Positions 16,109 to 23,989 of a stretch of 64,000 bases of DNA are shown here, piece after piece. Within the stretch, counting starts at the first letter, position 1, and the number at the start of each line of letters is the position of its first letter. The stretch is from DASZVB01 sp036272055 (GTDB taxonomy: Bacteria > Myxococcota_A > Polyangia > Polyangiales > Polyangiaceae), in contig DATAZL010000133.1 of assembly GCA_036272055.1 (NCBI GenBank), positions 310,001 through 374,000 on the forward strand. Direction: 5' to 3'. The notes under the pieces were generated by a model. The model searched no databases, was not told where the DNA came from, and was given only the letters and a program-made list of their open reading frames with translations. A program made the position numbers and the translations under genes.

Positions 16109-17386
16109 ATGGATGGCTCTCCGACGGCCGATGACTCCGAAGCGACGGAGTGGTCGCCATCTCTGTCCGCTGCGCGCGCGCAAGAGCTCCGGATCCCGTC
16201 GCTCGAAACGCGACGGGACCTGAAGATGAGCCGCGACGCCCACGCCTACGTGCGCGGCAGCACGAAGCAGTTCTACGAGTGGCTCGCCGCGAACTCGGCG
16301 AACGTACCCGAAGGGCCCAGCATCTGGATCTGCGGGGACGCGCACGTCGGGAACCTCGGTCCGATAGGCAGAGTCGACACCGACATCGAGGTGGAGCTCC
16401 GCGATCTGGATCAAGCGGTTCCGGGGAACCCCGCGCACGATCTCATCCGGCTCGCGCTGTCGCTCTCCATGGCCGCGCGCAGCTCGGACTTGCCCGGCGT
16501 CGTGACGGCGCGCCTCATCGAGGAGCTCATGGGGGGCTACCTCGACGCCATCCTCGATCCGGAGGCGGACGCTTCACCACACGACAGCGCGGCGGTGCGG
16601 TTCGTCGTTCGCCAGGCCCTCAGGCGCAAGTGGCGCCACCTGCGCCGCGAACGGATCGGCAGCAAGGCGCGGTTCCCGTTCGGGCAAAGGTTCTTGCGGC
16701 TGGTGGACGAGGAGCGCGACGCGCTGGAAACCTTTCTCGATCGCGACCGGGTTCGCAAGCTCGTCACGAGTCTCGACTCGCGCGACGACGACGCCCAGAT
16801 CCGTGTTCTGGACGCGGCGTACTGGGTGAAGGGCTGTAGCTCGCTAGGGCTATGGCGCTGCGCCGCGCTCGTCGAGGTGCGAGGCCACGGAGAGGCAGAG
16901 GGCGGCTACGGGCTGCTCGACATCAAGGAAGCTCCCCGGTCCGTCGCGGCGATGACGCCGGCCGCCACCGTTCCGGCACACCAGGGCGAGCGCGTCGTTC
17001 AGGGCGCCCGTGCGCTCTCTCCGGGGCTGGGAGACCGGATCCTCTCGGGGACGATCCTCCGCCACGAAGTGTTCGTCCGCGAGCAGATGCCGCAGGACCT
17101 CAAGGTCGAGCTCGAGACGCTCGACGACGTCGAGGCGCGCGCGACGGCCCGGGCGCTCGCGATGATCGTCGGCCGGGCGCATGCACGCCAGCTCGAGCGC
17201 ACAGATCGGACGGCGTGGGGCAATGCGCTGAAGAGCACGTGGACCCGCACCCTGGACGCCCCGGTCTGGCTCTGGTCGGTGGTGGTCGACCTGATAGGCG
17301 TCCACGAGCGCGCGTATCTCGAACATTGCCGCCGCTACGCGCTCGCCGGCGAGAAGGCTCGCGAAGCGCGCGTCTCGGCCGAATAG
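16109..17386 (+). CDS. DUF2252 family protein
   Basis: 425 residues from ATG 16109, which has GGAG just upstream; an ATG at 16049 is possible, and the frame further upstream is a shadow of hppD. The DUF2252 hallmarks are present: KMSRDAHAYVRGSTKQFYEWL, then WICGDAHVGNLG and ELRDLDQAVPGNPAHDLIRLA. The latter two recall the HxDxxxxN/DxD loops of aminoglycoside-phosphotransferase and kinase-like folds. YGLLDIKEA is followed by the C-terminal AMIVGRAHARQLE. The function is experimentally undefined; a kinase-like small-molecule phosphotransferase is a reasonable guess from the motifs. No signal peptide or membrane segment is visible. It is divergent from hppD and convergent with the next gene, 3 bases away. 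Confidence 0.88.
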   Translation: MDGSPTADDSEATEWSPSLSAARAQELRIPSLETRRDLKMSRDAHAYVRGSTKQFYEWLAANSANVPEGPSIWICGDAHVGNLGPIGRVDTDIEVELRDLDQAVPGNPAHDLIRLALSLSMAARSSDLPGVVTARLIEELMGGYLDAILDPEADASPHDSAAVRFVVRQALRRKWRHLRRERIGSKARFPFGQRFLRLVDEERDALETFLDRDRVRKLVTSLDSRDDDAQIRVLDAAYWVKGCSSLGLWRCAALVEVRGHGEAEGGYGLLDIKEAPRSVAAMTPAATVPAHQGERVVQGARALSPGLGDRILSGTILRHEVFVREQMPQDLKVELETLDDVEARATARALAMIVGRAHARQLERTDRTAWGNALKSTWTRTLDAPVWLWSVVVDLIGVHERAYLEHCRRYALAGEKAREARVSAE

Positions 17387-17389
17387 CCG

Positions 17390-18094
17390 TCAATCGCGGG
17401 CGGAGAGATACTGCTCGCGCACCGCGACACCGCTCGGCAGCTCCACCGCGTTCAGATCGACGGAGTAGTCGCGATAGCGGAGCTCGACGCGCGTCGAGCT
17501 CGCGAGCTGGGACGAGACCTGCCCGCTGCCCACCCTGCTACCGGCGATCATCCCGAGAGACCGGTAGAGTCGCTGGCCCTGCTCCTGGACGGCCTTGTCG
17601 GCCGCGTCGGGGCGTAGCTTCCGGCGGAACGTGCTCACGTTCGAGAGCTTGCCGTCGGGACGGAAACCGAACGTCACCTCGTCGATGGGCAGGCCCGCCT
17701 CGAGGCCCGAGAACGCAATCGGCGCGACGTTCACGCAGCGCGTGAGCCAGTCGTGCTCCTCCTTGCAGTCGACGTCGTGCGCGGACGCCCAGCTCGCCAC
17801 GTCGGCCCGCGTGGACGAATCCAGGGTGAAGCCCAGCGCGGGCCGTGCGGGCGCGTCCGCCGCGCCACGATCGAACGCCACCCCCATATGGCGCGCGCGA
17901 TCGACGGACTCCGCAGTGGCGCTGAACATCGGACAGCTCGCGCCGAAGAGACGCATCATCAGCGGCCGGCCCCACTTCGTGTGAAGGAAGCCGCCGAAGG
18001 CGACGAAGAGGACGACGGCAGAAGCGACACCCACCACCGCGCGACGGAGGCGCGGCATCGTGTGACCCGGAAAGTTCGCTGCGACCTGTGTCAT
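17390..18094 (-). CDS. Membrane-anchored hypothetical protein
   Basis: 234 residues from ATG 18094, well supported by AGAGGAG upstream. A short N-terminal tail is followed by one membrane span (AVVGVASAVVLFVAFGGFLH, residues ~19-38). The rest, probably periplasmic, contains several Cys (ASCPMFS, VDCKEEHDWLTRCVN) and ends SGVAVREQYLSARD. The patterns FRPDGKLSNVSTFRR and ELRYRDYSVDLNAV look like a small alpha/beta domain, but no family is recognised. It lies 25 bases after the globin-like lipoprotein gene and could be co-transcribed with it. Function unknown. Confidence 0.75.
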   Translation of the reverse strand: MTQVAANFPGHTMPRLRRAVVGVASAVVLFVAFGGFLHTKWGRPLMMRLFGASCPMFSATAESVDRARHMGVAFDRGAADAPARPALGFTLDSSTRADVASWASAHDVDCKEEHDWLTRCVNVAPIAFSGLEAGLPIDEVTFGFRPDGKLSNVSTFRRKLRPDAADKAVQEQGQRLYRSLGMIAGSRVGSGQVSSQLASSTRVELRYRDYSVDLNAVELPSGVAVREQYLSARD

Positions 18095-18119
18095 CTGCCG
18101 TCTCCTCTTCTCTGCCCGG

Positions 18120-19271
18120 TCACTTCTTGGTCACGATGTCGGTCTTGGTGCTGTTGAGGACGGTTCCGATGGTGGTCACGTCGGCCGCAGCGACACCCGC
18201 GGAGGTCAGCGTCGTGGCGGCGATGCTGACGAACTTGTCGAAGTCGGCCGCGTCGATGGCGAGCGCCTTGTGAGTCGTCACCATGTCACGGCAAACCCAG
18301 CTGCCGTGCGCTGCGCTCAGCATGAGCGGGTACACCTCGGGGCCGCCGGCCGCGTCGGAGAGCTGGTCGGTCAGGCACTCTTCCACCTGGTCGGCGGTGG
18401 GGTGACCTGCAGGCGTCTTCGCCGCCGTCTGCGCCGAGAAATACGGGGCGATCGTCGCGTCTTTCAGCTCGGCGGCGACCACTGCTTCGACCGCCTTCCG
18501 GATGCCGTCGTGGCCACCGAGGCGTTCGTAGAGGCTGACCTTGGAGCCGCCGTCGGCGCCCGCGTCCGCGAAGCCGGTGAAGGCCCCGCCCGGAGCATTC
18601 GGATCGATGATGTCCACCTTGGTGCTGTTCAGGACGCCACCGATCGTGGCGATGTCCGCCGGAGCGACCTTGAGGCGCGTGAGCGTCGTCGCCGCGATGG
18701 AGACGAACTTGTCGAACACGGCGCCCGAGATGTGGAACGGCGAATGAATCGTCTGCATGTCGCGGCAGACGAAGCCGCCATGCGCCGCGTCGAGCGGACC
18801 CGGAAACGTCTCCGAGCCGCCAGCGGCTCCGCCGAGCTGGTTCGTGAGACACTCGGAGAGCTGATCCGCGGTCGGATGACCGGCGGGCGGAGTCTTCTCG
18901 GCCTGGAAGACGAAGAACGACGCTACCTCGGTGTCCTTGAGCTCGTCGGCAACGATGGCGTCGATCGCTGCGCGAATGCCGGCGTGACCGCCGAGGCGCT
19001 CGTAGAGAGACTTCACGCCGCTGTCGCCCGTTCCGGAATCGGTGTTCGCGCCACCGCCACTCGCGGTCGCGCCACCGGTCGATGTCGCCCCGCCGGTGCT
19101 CTTGCCACCGCTTCCGGTGTTGCCGCTGCCGCCGCTCGCCGTCGAGCCGTCGGTCGACGCATCGGGCGAACTGGATGAGGACTTGTCGCTGCTGCACGCG
19201 AAGAGCAGCGCTGGCAGCAGCGCCACGCTCGCCGTGCCGAGCGCCGAAAGGACGGACTTACCTAGTTTCAT
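18120..19271 (-). CDS. Lipoprotein with two tandem truncated-hemoglobin (group 1-like) domains
   Basis: 383 residues from ATG 19271, with GGAGAT just upstream. Residues 1-26 are a lipoprotein signal (LLPALLFAC, Cys26). A Ser/Thr/Gly linker of 'STGGA' type (~27-88) follows, then two homologous domains of about 145 residues. Each opens with SLYERLGGH-GIR, the start of truncated globins. Each carries a RDM-(x)2-(T/I)H segment where group 1 globins place the proximal F8 heme ligand, His176 and His334 by my count, then an 'FDKFVSIAATTL' helix. Each domain also holds two conserved Cys (ECL and VCRD), unusual for the family. Known truncated globins are single cytoplasmic domains that bind O2 or NO. 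A surface-anchored tandem form is odd. The heme oxygenase gene lies 320 bases upstream on the same strand. Heme binding and role are inference. Confidence 0.85.
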   Translation of the reverse strand: MKLGKSVLSALGTASVALLPALLFACSSDKSSSSSPDASTDGSTASGGSGNTGSGGKSTGGATSTGGATASGGGANTDSGTGDSGVKSLYERLGGHAGIRAAIDAIVADELKDTEVASFFVFQAEKTPPAGHPTADQLSECLTNQLGGAAGGSETFPGPLDAAHGGFVCRDMQTIHSPFHISGAVFDKFVSIAATTLTRLKVAPADIATIGGVLNSTKVDIIDPNAPGGAFTGFADAGADGGSKVSLYERLGGHDGIRKAVEAVVAAELKDATIAPYFSAQTAAKTPAGHPTADQVEECLTDQLSDAAGGPEVYPLMLSAAHGSWVCRDMVTTHKALAIDAADFDKFVSIAATTLTSAGVAAADVTTIGTVLNSTKTDIVTKK

Positions 19272-19437
19272 GGGATCTCCAGAGGTGAATCGAAGGAACT
19301 CGCCAGGCACTGTCCAAATTCGCCACACACGACGAGACCGACAGCCGAGCGGCTTACTCGGGGTCTACGGCTCACATGGCAAGCCGGATCTTCGTCACAC
19401 TCGCTTTTCGGAGCGCGTCATTTCGATTCAGCAACGA

Positions 19438-19469
19438 CGTGCTGTGACGATTCGCAGTGCGACAGCACG
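19438..19469. other. Inverted repeat between heme oxygenase and globin genes
   Basis: CGTGCTGT (19438-19445) and its exact complement ACAGCACG (19462-19469) are separated by 16 bases. They sit between the heme oxygenase stop and the globin-lipoprotein start. The repeat may be a weak terminator or an operator; no T-run follows. The rest of 19272-19590 holds no gene. Confidence 0.35.
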
Positions 19470-19590
19470 ATCATGTCGCTCGATGCGACAACTCCAGTGG
19501 CCGGATCTGAAGAACTCTTCAGGACGCGGCGGTCGGCGGCGGCGGGGACAAACGCCCCACGAGGCGCCGAGGTGCGATCGAATGCGTCCG

Positions 19591-20223
19591 TCAAAGGGCC
19601 ACCGCGCGGACGTCGTCGTCGGCGGCCGCGATGCCCATCGACGAGAATGCAGCGGCGTACACCTCGAACGCGCGGATCGCCGCGACCCGCGCCTCTGCCC
19701 GCGCGTCGAGGGTCACTTCCCTGCCCCAGTCCTCGAGTCGCTCCACGAAGCGACGCCACTCTGCGGCCGTCCCTTCCTCACGGAGCCGCAGGTACGTGGT
19801 GGCGCGGAGCGGAACGCAGAGTTTCGTCGCGACGATGCCCGCGAGCACGACGCCACCGAGCGCCGAGCCCTCGACGACGTACGCGCAGCCGAACGCCGCT
19901 GCGCGGGTGCGTGGCAATTCGACGGAGACGTGTACCGGGTTGCCTGTTGCGCCGAGCGCAGCGAGATCCGCGCGAATGCGCGCGGCGCGACCCGCGGACG
20001 GAAACTCCGTAAATGCGGCGAGCGCACTCTCGAGCGGCTCGACGGCTGCGAGACTCGCGGTGAGAAACGTGGCGTACCGTTCTACGGTACCAAGGGCTGC
20101 CATCACGCCTCGGTCGAGACGTTCGTGCAGGGGCGCGGTCGCTTCGCGAAGCGAGAGCAGCAGCGGTCGCTGCTCTACCTTTTCCGAGCTTTCTCGAGGG
20201 ATCGCGTCGGTTTCGCGCCGCAT
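19591..20223 (-). CDS. bphO: Biliverdin-producing heme oxygenase (BphO-like)
   Basis: 210 residues from ATG 20223; an upstream frame to 20325 looks non-coding. The all-helical heme oxygenase pattern starts with SLREATAPLHERLD, where His33 is the expected proximal heme ligand. It continues with a distal helix motif AYVVEGSALGGVVLA, matching the YVxEGSxLGG signature of bacterial BphO/HemO. The enzyme opens heme to biliverdin, CO and iron. BphO genes often sit beside bacteriophytochromes, but no phytochrome is seen here; instead a tandem-globin lipoprotein gene lies downstream. The role may be chromophore supply to a phytochrome elsewhere or heme turnover. It is cytoplasmic and of normal length. 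Confidence 0.88.
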   Translation of the reverse strand: MRRETDAIPRESSEKVEQRPLLLSLREATAPLHERLDRGVMAALGTVERYATFLTASLAAVEPLESALAAFTEFPSAGRAARIRADLAALGATGNPVHVSVELPRTRAAAFGCAYVVEGSALGGVVLAGIVATKLCVPLRATTYLRLREEGTAAEWRRFVERLEDWGREVTLDARAEARVAAIRAFEVYAAAFSSMGIAAADDDVRAVAL

Positions 20224-20401
20224 CCCACCGCTATACAGCAATCCATGTGCCGCGATGGGACACGAACTTCGCGAACGGCCGGCCCAGGATTCAGAAGCGG
20301 CCTTCCACGGCGCCTCCGAAGCCACCTGGCGCGAAAGAAGTCATTCCCGCGATCACCTGACTTCACCAGCTTCGTCGCTCTGGCTCGACGGCGTGCCGCG
20401 C

Positions 20402-20719
20402 TCAGACGCGACGCCCGGTCCGGAAATGAACGACGGGGTGCTGCCCCACGACGTTTCGCAGTTGCTGGACGGTCGTCTCGTCGAGGTCTGCCGGGGCGAG
20501 AAGCCGTGGGGAACCGGATTCGAGCACGACGCGCACGGTGGTCTCCGTCCGCGACGCACGGCGCGCGATCTCCGTGAAGTCGGAGAGCAACGCCGCTGGG
20601 GCGCGACCGCGAACGAGGCGCGCGCCGTCCTTCGTCAACGTGACCGCGCAGAGCTCGTTCGCGCGGCGAATGACGAGCCACGCGATGACCGAGAGCGCCG
20701 CAAACACCAGGTACCGCAT
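20402..20719 (-). CDS. Small membrane-anchored protein, DUF3634-like
   Basis: 105 residues from ATG 20719. An N-terminal membrane span (YLVFAALSVIAWLVIRR) is followed by ELCAVTLTKDGARLVRGRAPAALLSDF and a soluble domain ending VVGQHPVVHFRTGRRV. The pattern 'core span, then ELC-x-(L/V)-x-(V/L)-KDG, then RG--P--LL-DF' resembles the DUF3634 family as I recall it; this needs a profile check. The function is unknown. It is divergent from the HDOD gene, with 136 bases between starts. Confidence 0.65.
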   Translation of the reverse strand: MRYLVFAALSVIAWLVIRRANELCAVTLTKDGARLVRGRAPAALLSDFTEIARRASRTETTVRVVLESGSPRLLAPADLDETTVQQLRNVVGQHPVVHFRTGRRV

Positions 20720-20855
20720 GACGTTCGCGGTTCTAACCGCGGCTCGCCCGGGCTCGATAAAGAAAAAGAAATGTGCCCCCGGCCGTTCTCGCGACTCTCG
20801 CGCCCCGGAGGCGCTTCAGTGGCACCCGGCGACGGCCGTTCTGGCCGGTGTACTC

Positions 20856-21827
20856 ATGGCGGCTCACCCGCAACGTAAGGGGCGAAATACGACGGTCCAC
20901 GAGGTGGACCAGGGCGACGTCAAGGAGCTCTGCTCCGCCGCGGACGTGAAGACGCGGCTCGTCGAGGTATTCCGGTCGCCGGATTACCGGCCGCCCGTGT
21001 TGCCACGCGTCGCGCTCGAGCTGCAGCGTCTGGTCCGCAAGCCGAAGCTCGAGATCAGGGAGAGCCTCGCGCTGCTCGAGCAGGAGCCGATGCTCGCCGC
21101 GCGACTACTGCAGCTCTCCGGCTCGGCACTGTACGGCGGTCGACCCATCGCGTCGCTCGAGACGGCGGTCGTGCGACTCGGGATCCAGCGCGTCGCGGAT
21201 CTCTTCCTGCAAGCGTCGCTCGAAGCGCGGATCTTCCGAGCGCCGGCGTACGAGCAGACGATGACGATTCTCGCGCGGCACAGCGCGCTCGTCGCGGAGA
21301 TGGCGACGCGGGTCCGGCGCGAGCCGCCGAAGCCCGAGGACGACTCGTTCCTGTGCGGGCTCCTGCACGACGTCGGAACCGCGGCGTGCCTGGTGGCGCT
21401 CGCGGAGGTGAGCATCACGCCGCAGAGCCGCGCCAATCCGCCGATTTCAGGGCCGGTGAGTCGCGCCGCGCCAGTGAGTCGCGCCGCGCCGATCAGCCGT
21501 CCCTCGCCACCGGTCGCCGTCGAGCTCGCGTTGCCCGCCGTGCACGAGGTGCACGCAGCGGCGGGTGCGCACCTCGCGCGGATGTGGAAGCTCCCCGCCG
21601 ACATCGGCAAGGTCATCGACGGTCATCACGCAACGAGCCGGACGCTCATCGCGAGCGCCACCGCCGCCGTGGTGACCATCGCCGATTTCCTGATCTCGCG
21701 AGAAGGCGTGACCATCGAGCCCGCGCCGCATCCGCCCACCGAAGACGTCCTCTCCGCCGCTCGGCTCGAGCGCAAGGACCTCGAGCGCCTATCCGCGATC
21801 GCGAAGGAGCTCGTCCAGAGCGTCTAG
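20856..21827 (+). CDS. HDOD domain protein
   Basis: 323 residues from ATG 20856; the frame open upstream to 20538 overlaps the opposite gene and is not supported. An HDOD domain spans residues ~50-275: PPVLPRVALELQRL, LEQEPMLAARLLQLSGSALYGG, SLETAVVRLGIQRVADLFL and a partial HD motif CGLLHDVGTAACLVAL. A Pro/Ser/Arg repeat (PVSRAAPVSRAAPISR, ~195-215) interrupts the domain as a flexible insert, and the domain resumes with VHEVHAAAGAHLARMWKLP and VIDGHHATS. HDOD proteins lack phosphodiesterase activity in most tested cases and act in signalling, often downstream of cyclic-di-GMP or two-component outputs. No receiver or GGDEF domain is attached. The partner is unknown. Confidence 0.87.
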   Translation: MAAHPQRKGRNTTVHEVDQGDVKELCSAADVKTRLVEVFRSPDYRPPVLPRVALELQRLVRKPKLEIRESLALLEQEPMLAARLLQLSGSALYGGRPIASLETAVVRLGIQRVADLFLQASLEARIFRAPAYEQTMTILARHSALVAEMATRVRREPPKPEDDSFLCGLLHDVGTAACLVALAEVSITPQSRANPPISGPVSRAAPVSRAAPISRPSPPVAVELALPAVHEVHAAAGAHLARMWKLPADIGKVIDGHHATSRTLIASATAAVVTIADFLISREGVTIEPAPHPPTEDVLSAARLERKDLERLSAIAKELVQSV

Positions 21828-21871
21828 CGTCGAGCCGCCGGTACTTCGCGTCGCGATGGGAGTCGAATGCA

Positions 21872-22669
21872 CTAGAACGACGCTCGCAACGTGACGAACG
21901 TTGCGCGGCCGGCGGATGCCGCTCGCGGCGAGGGCACGAGGAAGCCCCACGTCAGGCCGCCCACGGCGAGGACGCCACCTGCGACGAGGAGACCGTCGGT
22001 GACGTGCCCCAGCGTGGTCGCGCGGTCGCGCGTGCCGCGGAGCGACGGGTCGCAGCCGCGGTTCGTCGGACACGCCTTCGCGAGCGCGTCGTCGGCGTCG
22101 AGAGCGAGGATACCGGTGACGATTCCTGCGACGACGAGCGCGCCTCCCGTTCCGGCGACGAGCCACGGCGCGAGCGGCCTTCGCGGCGCGTCGGGAACCG
22201 GCGATGCGGAGACCGTCGTCGTCGCGGGCACGGGTTCCGGCGCAGGCGACGGCGTCACCGCTGTCGCTGGCGGCAGAGACGACGTGTCGAGCTCCGCGAC
22301 GGCGCGCGGCATGAGCTGGGTCGCGTAGTCCCGGTACTGAGCGTCGCCACCGGCTTCCTGGAGCAGCTCCTGCAGGAGCGCGAGGCACTCCCGTGGACGG
22401 TGCTCCATGAAGAGCACGAACGCGAGATCGTACAGCGTGCTCTGGCGGCGAACTAGCGACAGCGAGCGGCGAAACTCCGTCTCGGCCTCCGGCCATCGCT
22501 CGGCGCGCAGCGCGGCGAGCCCCGTCTCGAAGGCGCTCTTCGCCTCACCGCCGTCGGGCACCGGCTGCACGTCGGGCACCGGCTGCACGTCGGGCACCGA
22601 CTGTGCGAATGCGGTCGCGGAAGAGAACGCGAGCGCGGCGCTCGCGACGAGGGTGCGCGCGTTCACCAT
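21872..22669 (-). CDS. Secreted/membrane TPR-like protein linked to Ser/Thr kinase
   Basis: 265 residues. A signal peptide (LVASAALAFSSATAFAQ) is followed by a short PVPDVQ repeat. A TPR-like helical region (KSAFETGLAALRAERWPEAETEFRRSLSL, seen in part as AERWPEAETEFRRSL) with STLYDLAFVLFMEHRPRECLALLQ occupies residues ~45-120. A Pro/Thr-rich stretch, one membrane span (WLVAGTGGALVVAGIVTGILAL, ~170-190) and a second hydrophobic segment (GLLVAGGVLAVGGLTWGFLV) follow. The start ATG overlaps the kinase stop by seven bases (ATGGTGA), so it is the third gene of the FHA-activator/kinase operon. Kinase-TPR-helical-membrane pairs of this type are common in myxobacteria by my recollection. It may be an envelope sensor or a kinase target; this is inference. 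Confidence 0.78.
   Translation of the reverse strand: MVNARTLVASAALAFSSATAFAQSVPDVQPVPDVQPVPDGGEAKSAFETGLAALRAERWPEAETEFRRSLSLVRRQSTLYDLAFVLFMEHRPRECLALLQELLQEAGGDAQYRDYATQLMPRAVAELDTSSLPPATAVTPSPAPEPVPATTTVSASPVPDAPRRPLAPWLVAGTGGALVVAGIVTGILALDADDALAKACPTNRGCDPSLRGTRDRATTLGHVTDGLLVAGGVLAVGGLTWGFLVPSPRAASAGRATFVTLRASF
22553..22606 (-). repeat. 18-bp tandem repeat inside TPR-like gene
   Basis: GTCGGGCACCGGCTGCAC occurs at 22553 and 22571, and with three changes at 22589. On the coding strand it gives the PVPDVQ repeat just after the signal peptide. Copy number may vary between strains. Confidence 0.85.
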
Positions 22670-23988
22670 TCAGTGGCCACCGGGAGACCCGTCTTCGTCT
22701 CACGCACTGGCGCGGCTGACGTCGCGGGCGCCGGCACGGATGCCTGTGGCAATGGCGCTGGTCGGAGCGTCGCGGCGTGGCGATGTGCCGCGAGTTTTGC
22801 CGGCTCCACGGCGGCGCTCGGCGACGCGCGCGGTGCTTCGACGACGTCCGTCGTGATCGCCGGCACCGGGAGCGGCAATGGCGCGCTCGCCGTCGTCGCC
22901 GGTGCGACGTCTCGCTCGAGGGACGGCGCCGCCGCGACGGCGGGTTCACGCCGCTCGGAAGACCACATGGCTGCGACGGCAACGACCGCGATGACCGCGA
23001 ACCCCGCGAGCGCGACGCGAAGCGGCGAGCGGCGCGCCGACGGCACGGAGCGAACCGGAAGCTCCGGCTCCGAGGACGGCGCCTCGAACGTCACCACGCC
23101 GGCCCCCGGCATCTCGCCGGCGACGGGAAAGTCCGACGTCTCGGTGAGCTCGCCCTCGAGCGCCGAGACGAAGGCCTGCATCGTCTGATAGCGGCGCTCC
23201 GGTTCACGGGCGAGCGCGCGATCGATCGTGGCGCACGCGGATTTCTTGACGCCCTTCACGACGAGCGGCGCCGCGGGCTCGCGCGTGAGCCGCGCGAGGA
23301 CGTCGGGGACGGAGCCACCGACGTGCGGCGGCTGCCCGCTCAGGGAGCGGTAGAGCACGGCGCCGATCGCCCACACGTCGGTGAAGGGCCCGCAGTCGGC
23401 GTCCTTCGCCTGCTCGGGCGCGACGTAGCCGAGCGTGCCGACGAACACGCCGGTGCGCGTCTCGAACTCGTCCTTGTGGCTTCGCGCGATCCCGAAATCG
23501 AGGAGCTTCGGCACCACGGCGCCGTTCGCGTCACGACAGAGAAAGATGTTGCTCGGCTTCACGTCGCGGTGCACGACGCCGCGCGCGTGCGCGACGGCGA
23601 GCGCACTGGCGATGGGGACGACGACCGCGAGCGACTCCGCGAACGAGAGGACGCCGCGCGCGGCGAGCTCCTGCTCGAGCGACGTCCCTTCGAGGAGCTC
23701 CATGACGAGGTACGCGCTGCCCGTCTCGTCGACGCCGGAGTCGAGGAAGAGCGCGATGTTCGGGTGCCTCAGCGTCCCGAGGATGCGCGACTCTCGCTGG
23801 AAGCGCGCGACGCGGTCGGGCTCCATCGACTCGACGGGCTTCAGCATCTTCACCGCGACGTGATCGCCCGTCGTCTCGTCGAGGGCACGGAAGAGCACGC
23901 CCATGCCGCCGGAGCCGAGCACCGACTCGAGCCGGTATCGATTCGCCAGGAGGCCCCCGAGCCGTTCTTCCGTGGTGAGGATCGGCAC
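22663..23988 (-). CDS. Eukaryote-like Ser/Thr protein kinase, membrane-anchored
   Basis: 441 residues from a GTG one base after the FHA-activator stop. The kinase domain (~17-275) is complete: glycine loop LGSGGMGVLF, VAVKML with the ATP-binding Lys, catalytic loop VVHRDVKPSNIF, DFGIAR metal motif, and APEQ/FTDVWAIGAVLY for the activation and substrate lobes. One membrane span (PLRVALAGFAVIAVVAVAAMW) lies near residues 315-335. It is followed by a Pro/Ala/Thr-rich extracytoplasmic tail with no PASTA or other recognised sensor domain. It phosphorylates Ser/Thr on partner proteins. The adjacent gene encodes an FHA domain, the module that reads phosphothreonine, so the two likely form one pathway (inference from family knowledge). 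It overlaps the TPR-like gene. Confidence 0.95.
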   Translation of the reverse strand: MPILTTEERLGGLLANRYRLESVLGSGGMGVLFRALDETTGDHVAVKMLKPVESMEPDRVARFQRESRILGTLRHPNIALFLDSGVDETGSAYLVMELLEGTSLEQELAARGVLSFAESLAVVVPIASALAVAHARGVVHRDVKPSNIFLCRDANGAVVPKLLDFGIARSHKDEFETRTGVFVGTLGYVAPEQAKDADCGPFTDVWAIGAVLYRSLSGQPPHVGGSVPDVLARLTREPAAPLVVKGVKKSACATIDRALAREPERRYQTMQAFVSALEGELTETSDFPVAGEMPGAGVVTFEAPSSEPELPVRSVPSARRSPLRVALAGFAVIAVVAVAAMWSSERREPAVAAAPSLERDVAPATTASAPLPLPVPAITTDVVEAPRASPSAAVEPAKLAAHRHAATLRPAPLPQASVPAPATSAAPVRETKTGLPVATEW

Positions 23989-23989
23989 T

